A stretch of DNA of 64,000 nucleotides from Sapientia aquatica (GTDB taxonomy: Bacteria; Pseudomonadota; Gammaproteobacteria; Burkholderiales; Burkholderiaceae_D): positions 124,001 through 188,000 of the forward strand of contig NZ_SMYL01000002.1 of the NCBI RefSeq assembly GCF_004358105.1, given 5' to 3'. Numbering within the stretch: the stretch's first letter is position 1; every line of letters starts with the position of its first letter. A model generated the notes under the pieces. It ran no database searches and was not told the origin of the DNA. It was given only the letters and a program-made list of their open reading frames with translations. Of the stretch, positions 58,944 through 64,000 are shown in pieces. The position numbers and the translations under genes are program-made.

Positions 58944-60610
58944 AAATGACGCAACTCGCCAGAGAAGTTGAACGTGATTGCGCCCCAGCGTGGCAAGCGC
59001 TGCTGGAACATCAAGCGGCGAGCAAGGATAGTAAGTTAGCCGAACTATTCGCTAACGATGCGCAGCGCGGCGATCGGTTCACCGTGTTGGCTGGCGATGT
59101 GTACTTGGACTATTCTAAAAATCGGATTAACGCGCAAACCGTCAACCTGCTCTTGGACTTAGCCACCCAATGCCACCTGACGCAACATATCGATGCGCTG
59201 TTTTCTGGCGCTAAGATTAATTTTAGCGAAGCGCGAACGGCCAGCCATATTGCGTTGCGAGCTAGTTCCGCCGATGTGCTTAACGTGAACGGCGTTAACG
59301 TGGTGCCGATGGTGCATGAAGTATTAGAGCAGATGGCGATCTTTAGCGACCGGATTCGCAGCGGCAGTTGGTTGGGTGCTAGTGGCAAAGTGATTCGCAA
59401 CGTGATTAATGTGGGAATCGGCGGCTCTGATCTTGGCCCGAAAATGGCCTACGAAGCGCTAAAGTATTACAGCCAACGCGATATCACTGTGCGCTTTATC
59501 GCCAATGTGGACGAATCCGAATTTGAAGAAGCCACCCGCGATTTAAATCCCGAAGAAACCTTGTTCATCGTCTGCTCTAAATCATTTACCACTTTTGAAA
59601 CCCTCACCAATGCCTATCTGGCGCGTGCTTGGTTGTTGAGCGCGTTAAACAATGATGTTGCCAGTGTATTGAAATCGCACTTTGTTGCCGTTTCAAGCAA
59701 TGTTGCAGCGGTCGAAAAATTTGGCATTTCGATGTCCAATTTGTTCGTCATTTGGGATTGGGTCGGTGGACGGTATTCGATGTGTTCGGCGGTGGGTTTA
59801 TCCACCATGATTGCTATTGGGCCGGTCAATTTTAGAGCGATGTTAGACGGTTTTCGGTTGATCGATATGCACGTGAAAACCACGCCGATGAATCGTAATC
59901 TGCCAGTTATCTTGGGATTAATAGCGGTATGGAACGCCAATTTTTTAGACTCCAAGATAGTTGCAGTTTTACCCTATGAGCATTACCTAGCGCACTTTCC
60001 GGCCTATTTGCAGCAACTCACGATGGAAAGTAACGGCAAGCATGTAAACCAAGCAGGCGAGTCGATTACTGTCTCAAGCAGCCCAGTGTACTGGGGCGAA
60101 CCAGGTACGAACTGCCAGCATTCCTTTGGCCAATTGCTGCATCAAGGTACGCAAATCGTGCCGTGCGATTTCATTGGCTTTGCACAGGCTTTATTCCCCA
60201 AAGGCCACGGACACGATATTTTGTTAGCGAACTTATTCGCCCAGGCTCGCGCACTGGCGTTTGGTAGGAGTAAAGAACAATTAATCGCGCAAGGTTGCTC
60301 TCCCGCGTTAGCACCGCAAAAAGTCTGTGAAGGAAATCGACCCAGTAATACGTTATTGGTCGATCAATTAACACCCAGTTCACTCGGTCAATTGGTCGCT
60401 GTGTATGAACACAGTGTGTTTGTGCAGGGCGTCATCTGGAAGATCGATTCGTTTGATCAATGGGGCGTCGAATTAGGCAAGGACTTAGCACCGCCTATCT
60501 TGGCTGATTTGATCGCCAAGGGCAAACCAAAGCTCGATCAGGATAGTTCGACGAACGGCTTAATTCATCGCATGCGACGCTTATTAGGGCGGGCTATGTA
60601 TGATAATTAG
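58940..60610 (+). CDS. pgi: Glucose-6-phosphate isomerase
   Basis: 556 residues, normal for the family. Signatures are VINVGIGGSDLGPKMAYEAL, DWVGGRYSMCSAVGLS and LTMESNGKHVN, and the C-terminal GVELGK motif. It interconverts glucose 6-phosphate and fructose 6-phosphate. It starts at ATGA of tal and ends 11 bases inside pgm. The tal-pgi-pgm order makes a compact operon linking the pentose-phosphate pathway with glucose 1-phosphate supply. Confidence 0.95.
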   Translation: MKMTQLAREVERDCAPAWQALLEHQAASKDSKLAELFANDAQRGDRFTVLAGDVYLDYSKNRINAQTVNLLLDLATQCHLTQHIDALFSGAKINFSEARTASHIALRASSADVLNVNGVNVVPMVHEVLEQMAIFSDRIRSGSWLGASGKVIRNVINVGIGGSDLGPKMAYEALKYYSQRDITVRFIANVDESEFEEATRDLNPEETLFIVCSKSFTTFETLTNAYLARAWLLSALNNDVASVLKSHFVAVSSNVAAVEKFGISMSNLFVIWDWVGGRYSMCSAVGLSTMIAIGPVNFRAMLDGFRLIDMHVKTTPMNRNLPVILGLIAVWNANFLDSKIVAVLPYEHYLAHFPAYLQQLTMESNGKHVNQAGESITVSSSPVYWGEPGTNCQHSFGQLLHQGTQIVPCDFIGFAQALFPKGHGHDILLANLFAQARALAFGRSKEQLIAQGCSPALAPQKVCEGNRPSNTLLVDQLTPSSLGQLVAVYEHSVFVQGVIWKIDSFDQWGVELGKDLAPPILADLIAKGKPKLDQDSSTNGLIHRMRRLLGRAMYDN

Positions 60611-62246
60611 CCCGCTGGCAGGCAAGCTGCCACCCGATGTCTTGTTGGTGGATATTCCAAAGCTCATTACCGCTTATTACAATCAAATCCCGAATGCCAA
60701 TATCTCAGAACAGCGCGTCGTGTTCGGTACGTCCGGTCATCGTGGTTGTTCCTTGTTCACGAGTTTTAATGAATATCATGTGCTCGCGATTACCCAGGCG
60801 ATTTGCGAATACCGGGCGATTCAGGGTTCTAGCGGCCCACTGTTTTTAGGCATAGATACGCACGCCTTATCGGTTCCTGCATTGTCGAGCGCGATGGAAG
60901 TGTTGGCGGCAAATGGTGTCGAAGTGATGTTGGCGATCAATGATGAATACACGCCAACACCCGCTGTATCCTTAGCCATCATCAAGCACAATCGCCATCT
61001 GCGTATGCGACTAGCAGACGGTATTATTTTGACGCCTTCGCATAATCCACCTTCTAATGGCGGCTATAAATACAATTTTCCCAACGGTGGTCCAGCCGAT
61101 ACTTTGGGCACGAATTGGATCGAAGCACGGGCTAATTACTTTTTAAAAAATAAAATGAATGGAGTTAAGCGGGTGTCCTTTAGTAAGGCAATTCACGCTT
61201 CGAGCACGCATCACTATGATTTTTTAAGCACCTATGTCAATGAGCTGGGATCGATTATTGATTTACCTGCGATCAGCCAAGCTCATCTGCATTTAGGGGT
61301 TGATCCACTGGGCGGCGCTGGGGTGCATTATTGGCCACGGATTGCCGAAGTGTATGAATTAAATCTGACTGTTATCAATGACAAAGTTGATCCAACATTT
61401 CGGTTTATGACCCTGGATTGGGATGGTTGCATTCGCATGGACCCTTCGTCGCCGTTTGCGATGGAACGCGTGATTCGGATGAAAGATCAGTTCGATATTT
61501 CCTTCGCTTGCGACACCGATCACGATAGACACGGAATCGTCTCTGTCAGCACAGGTTTGATGCAAGCCAATCACTATTTATCGGTTTCGATTGATTATTT
61601 ATTTAAGCACCGTCCTTTGTGGAAGGACACCGTGAGCATTGGAAAAACGGTGGTTAGCACTCAATTGATTGATCGAATTGCACAACGTTTGGGGCGCTCC
61701 TTGTATGAAGTGCCGGTTGGGTTCAAATGGTTTTCTAGCGGTTTGTATGACGGTTCATTGGGCATTGCAGGCGAAGAAAGCGCGGGTGCTTCGTTTTTGC
61801 GTATGGATGGTTCGGTGTGGACTACCGATAAAGATGGGATTGTGCCAGCCTTATTGTCTGCCGAAATAATTGCCAAGACCGGATTCGATCCTGGCGAATT
61901 GTATGCCGGTTTAGCCGATGAATTTCATCATCCTGTGACCGATAGATTGGACGTTCATGCGTCGCCCGAGCAAAAAGCAAAGTTACTTAACTTCACGTCT
62001 GAACAATTCAAGCAAACTGAATTGGCAGGTAAGAAAATTCTCAAAGTGATTTCCAAAGCTGCTGGTAATAATGCGCCAATCGGTGGGCTCAAGGTGGAAA
62101 TCGACGATGGTTGGTTTGCCGTGCGTCCGTCAGGAACGGAAGATATTTACAAGATTTATGCGGAAAGTTTTACAGGCGAAGAGCAACTGCACCTTATCTT
62201 GAACGAGGCGCAAATCATTGTAGATGGGATTTTGCATACCGCTTAA
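60600..62246 (+). CDS. pgm: Phosphoglucomutase (alpha-D-glucose)
   Basis: 548 residues. RVVFGTSGHRG, phosphoserine loop ILTPSHNPPSNGGYK, metal loop SFACDTDHDRHGIVS, sugar loop GEESAGASFLRM and phosphate loop RPSGTEDIYKIYAES are all present. It interconverts glucose 1-phosphate and glucose 6-phosphate, feeding UDP-glucose and periplasmic glucan synthesis. It overlaps pgi by 11 bases. UDP-glucose is the donor of the ndvB-like enzyme in this window, a biologically sensible link although the genes are 14 kb apart. Confidence 0.95.
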   Translation: MIISPLAGKLPPDVLLVDIPKLITAYYNQIPNANISEQRVVFGTSGHRGCSLFTSFNEYHVLAITQAICEYRAIQGSSGPLFLGIDTHALSVPALSSAMEVLAANGVEVMLAINDEYTPTPAVSLAIIKHNRHLRMRLADGIILTPSHNPPSNGGYKYNFPNGGPADTLGTNWIEARANYFLKNKMNGVKRVSFSKAIHASSTHHYDFLSTYVNELGSIIDLPAISQAHLHLGVDPLGGAGVHYWPRIAEVYELNLTVINDKVDPTFRFMTLDWDGCIRMDPSSPFAMERVIRMKDQFDISFACDTDHDRHGIVSVSTGLMQANHYLSVSIDYLFKHRPLWKDTVSIGKTVVSTQLIDRIAQRLGRSLYEVPVGFKWFSSGLYDGSLGIAGEESAGASFLRMDGSVWTTDKDGIVPALLSAEIIAKTGFDPGELYAGLADEFHHPVTDRLDVHASPEQKAKLLNFTSEQFKQTELAGKKILKVISKAAGNNAPIGGLKVEIDDGWFAVRPSGTEDIYKIYAESFTGEEQLHLILNEAQIIVDGILHTA

Positions 62247-62249
62247 TAC

Positions 62250-62288
62250 ATGAGCTCGCCTAACCGTAATGGGCTGAGGCGAACTCAT
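62250..62288. terminator. Imperfect hairpin after pgm
   Basis: 12-position stem with one mismatch (ATGAGCTCGCCT / AGGCGAACTCAT) and a 15-nt loop, between the convergent pgm and PagL genes. There is no T run on either side, so it is a weak candidate terminator. Confidence 0.4.
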
Positions 62289-62291
62289 GCA

Positions 62292-62849
62292 TTAAAACGA
62301 ATAAGCGAGCCGCACAATGCCGAAGTTGACGGCAGGATTGGGTTCTTTGATGCCCGCATTAGAGAAATGCTTAAACTTCAAACTAACACTAAGTTGCGGA
62401 TTGAACTGATAGCCAACGCCCGCAAAGTCACCAAATTGAAATGGCGTGCCCATGATTTTTCCGGCGTTATCGTATTTGGGCGAAACGTAATTGGCACCAA
62501 TGCCGATTTCACCAAACCAGCCTAGCGCAGAGTTACCCTGCCAACGCACGACGGGGGTGATTCCCATATCGTAGAGCGTATGGGAATGACCTGGTTGGTC
62601 TTGATATTTTCTGGCCTCAATGAGTGCAAAACTTGGTTCCCAATACACCCGTAATGAGGGTTGGTTGATTAATTGGGTGAGCGTGTCCGAGGAGAATTGC
62701 ATTCCAATTTGGGCGATGGAGGATTGTGTGCCTCGGCCAGCCTCGACGGAAAATCCATCTGGTGCTGCGAAGCCCGAAGCGGCTGAGGTGAGAAGTGAAG
62801 CGAATATTAGAGTCTTTAAGATAGGGAATTTAGTCTTATTTTTGCTCAT
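62292..62849 (-). CDS. pagL: Lipid A 3-O-deacylase (PagL family)
   Basis: 185 residues. A signal peptide (LKTLIFASLLTSAASGFAA) is followed by an eight-stranded outer-membrane beta-barrel. The family motif KHFSNAGIKEPNPAVN carries the catalytic histidine and serine (HxS), with the glutamate nearby. The protein ends LAYSF, a typical terminal aromatic of outer-membrane proteins. It removes the 3-linked acyl chain from lipid A. It overlaps the aldolase gene by ATGA, so an envelope enzyme is encoded in a glycolytic operon. Confidence 0.88.
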   Translation of the reverse strand: MSKNKTKFPILKTLIFASLLTSAASGFAAPDGFSVEAGRGTQSSIAQIGMQFSSDTLTQLINQPSLRVYWEPSFALIEARKYQDQPGHSHTLYDMGITPVVRWQGNSALGWFGEIGIGANYVSPKYDNAGKIMGTPFQFGDFAGVGYQFNPQLSVSLKFKHFSNAGIKEPNPAVNFGIVRLAYSF

Positions 62850-63877
62850 GATGTAATAGGTAGTTCCATTTGTGAATGATATTCACCATTCAGTGCAGCT
62901 TGATTGCATTTGACGCGATGGATCAAAATTTGCTGCGCCTGTGCATAATTTGCTGGCTTGCCTTTCCACATTGCCAGCACTGGCACTTGAATAGCTCTCG
63001 AGAACGAAAACGTGAGTTTCCACGGTAAGCTTGATTTGTATGTTAGGTGCATAGTATTCAAATGTGAAGTAGCTTTTTCAGGAGTTTGACCTCCTGATAA
63101 AAACGCAATGCCCGACACACTAGCAGGCACACTTCGCAAGAGGCATTGGACAGTAGCATCCGCAATAGTTTGATCGTTTTCTTGATCGTGCGAGGTCTTG
63201 CCTGGCAGCACCATATTGGGCTTAAGTATAATGCCTTCGAGAAATACTCGCTGACGGTACAATTGTTCAAAAACAGAATGTAAAACGCGCTCGGTAGCAC
63301 TGTCACATTGCGCCAAATTGTGCTGACCATTCATCAATACTTCTGGCTCGACAATCGGCACTATGCCGACTTCTTGACACAGTGCAGCATACAGCGCGAG
63401 TTGTTGCGCGTTACTTTGTAGGCAGGCCGCACTGGGTTGATTTTCACCGACGCTAAAAACCGCGCGCCATTTGGCAAAGCGCGCTCCTTGTTCGGCGTAG
63501 CGCTGCAAACGGGGGCGCAATTGATCTAAGCCTTCGGTGATTTTTTCTCCGTTAAAACCAGCTAAGTCGGATGTGCCAGCATCGACTTTAATCCCAATAA
63601 TAATGCCAAGCTTGGTCGCAATGTCGACAAAATTACGATGATCGCTAGTGTGCTGATTAATGGTTTCATCGCACAGAATCACACCGCTAATTGATTCACC
63701 CAAGCCCTTGGCCGCGATGAGCAATTCGCGATAATCGCGCCGCATTAGTTCAGTCTGTGGAATATCCAATTCGGCGAAACGCTTATTGCAGGTTGGAATG
63801 CTTTCATCCATTGCCAGCAATCCTTTGTTAGTACCAACGAGCTGCTTGACTGTTTTAACTAAGAGTTCTTGATTCAT
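62846..63877 (-). CDS. Class I fructose-bisphosphate aldolase
   Basis: 343 residues. Class I (Schiff-base) features include LLAMDESIPTCNKRF near the N-terminus, GIKVDAGTSDLAG, ARFAKWRAVFSVGE, and the lysine in FLEGIILKPNMVLPG, with IAFLSGGQTPEKA after it. This is the eukaryote-like type I aldolase, used by some bacteria. It cleaves fructose 1,6-bisphosphate. Its start overlaps the phosphoketolase stop by four bases (ATGA) and its stop overlaps the PagL start likewise, giving an xfp-aldolase-pagL operon. Confidence 0.94.
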   Translation of the reverse strand: MNQELLVKTVKQLVGTNKGLLAMDESIPTCNKRFAELDIPQTELMRRDYRELLIAAKGLGESISGVILCDETINQHTSDHRNFVDIATKLGIIIGIKVDAGTSDLAGFNGEKITEGLDQLRPRLQRYAEQGARFAKWRAVFSVGENQPSAACLQSNAQQLALYAALCQEVGIVPIVEPEVLMNGQHNLAQCDSATERVLHSVFEQLYRQRVFLEGIILKPNMVLPGKTSHDQENDQTIADATVQCLLRSVPASVSGIAFLSGGQTPEKATSHLNTMHLTYKSSLPWKLTFSFSRAIQVPVLAMWKGKPANYAQAQQILIHRVKCNQAALNGEYHSQMELPITS

Positions 63878-64000
63878 CTATGATCGCTCCATTTCCACTC
63901 TTGGACTTCCGGCAAATCTTGTCCGTGTTGATTGATGTATTGGGTGTGTTCGGTGAGTTTATCCTTCATGATTTGCTTGACGTTCGCGCCGCGCGTGCCA
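63874..64000 (-). CDS. xfp: Phosphoketolase, C-terminal end only
   Basis: The last 41 codons are visible, ending HTQYINQHGQDLPEVQEWKW and a short SDHR tail. The H-T-x-Y-I-N-x-H-G-x-D-L-P-E pattern is the characteristic C-terminus of xylulose-5-phosphate/fructose-6-phosphate phosphoketolase. The rest lies beyond the right edge. It makes acetyl phosphate from sugar phosphates. Its TGA overlaps the aldolase ATG, so it heads the minus-strand operon. Confidence 0.85.
   Translation of the reverse strand, partial: GTRGANVKQIMKDKLTEHTQYINQHGQDLPEVQEWKWSDHR

Noticed and set aside
1-64000. Mobile elements, CRISPR arrays, prophage, tRNA or rRNA genes
   Set aside because: Looked for transposase-like proteins, terminal inverted repeats, regularly spaced repeats and cloverleaves; none found by eye.

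Overview
The window looks like a chromosomal segment of a Gram-negative betaproteobacterium, most likely Burkholderiales near Oxalobacteraceae. That placement rests on gene content and protein style only; no rRNA or taxonomic marker gene is present, so the genus is left open. Base composition looks moderate (near 50% GC by eye) and even. I found no insertion sequence, integrase, prophage, CRISPR array, tRNA or rRNA. Gene ends are frequently coupled by ATGA or short overlaps.

Layout. (1) 0-4.7 kb: envelope and stress genes (two BON proteins, nitroreductase, DsbA-like protein, cyclopropane fatty acid synthase, YflT-like membrane protein). (2) 4.8-9.8 kb: redox genes (aldehyde dehydrogenase overlapping an SDR, NAD(P)HX repair enzyme, zinc alcohol dehydrogenase). 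(3) 9.8-12.8 kb: a coupled cbpA-cbpM-ppk2 operon plus a membrane protein. (4) 12.8-16.8 kb: Fe superoxide dismutase, tiny membrane or stress proteins (DUF3309, lmo0937, CsbD), a BON lipoprotein and an FNR-like regulator lacking N-terminal iron-sulfur cysteines. (5) 17.1-22.6 kb: a large ImpA-type metallopeptidase, a gene-poor stretch and an OmpA-type porin. (6) 23.2-30.7 kb: a signalling block with a hybrid kinase, a small unknown protein, a KaiC-like double ATPase, a Crp-like regulator, a second hybrid kinase and a REC-PAS response regulator. (7) 31-37.3 kb: DUF5666 lipoprotein, orphan molybdopterin oxidoreductase, ferritin-like protein and two DUF4398 lipoproteins. (8) 37.4-47.9 kb: a 2915-residue cyclic beta-glucan synthase (NdvB type), a diguanylate cyclase and two small genes. 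(9) 48-51.6 kb: an Mla-like lipid ABC transporter. (10) 51.6-55.9 kb: exonuclease and DUF294 protein, SYLF protein, double PRC-barrel protein. (11) 55.9-64 kb: a sugar-phosphate block with HAD hydrolase, 6-phosphogluconate dehydrogenase, transaldolase, glucose-6-phosphate isomerase, phosphoglucomutase, a PagL-type lipid A deacylase, class I aldolase and the end of a phosphoketolase.

Taken together the window reads as a stress, envelope and carbon-storage region: general-stress proteins, polyphosphate and chaperone functions, periplasmic glucan synthesis, lipid transport and a phosphoketolase/pentose-phosphate shunt. The least expected signal is not a gene. A 16-bp imperfect palindrome, roughly TGTNCGNTAGCGAACA, recurs at least 13 times, always between genes and usually 55-200 bp before a start codon of these stress, envelope and signalling genes. 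It may be the operator of one regulon spanning the window.
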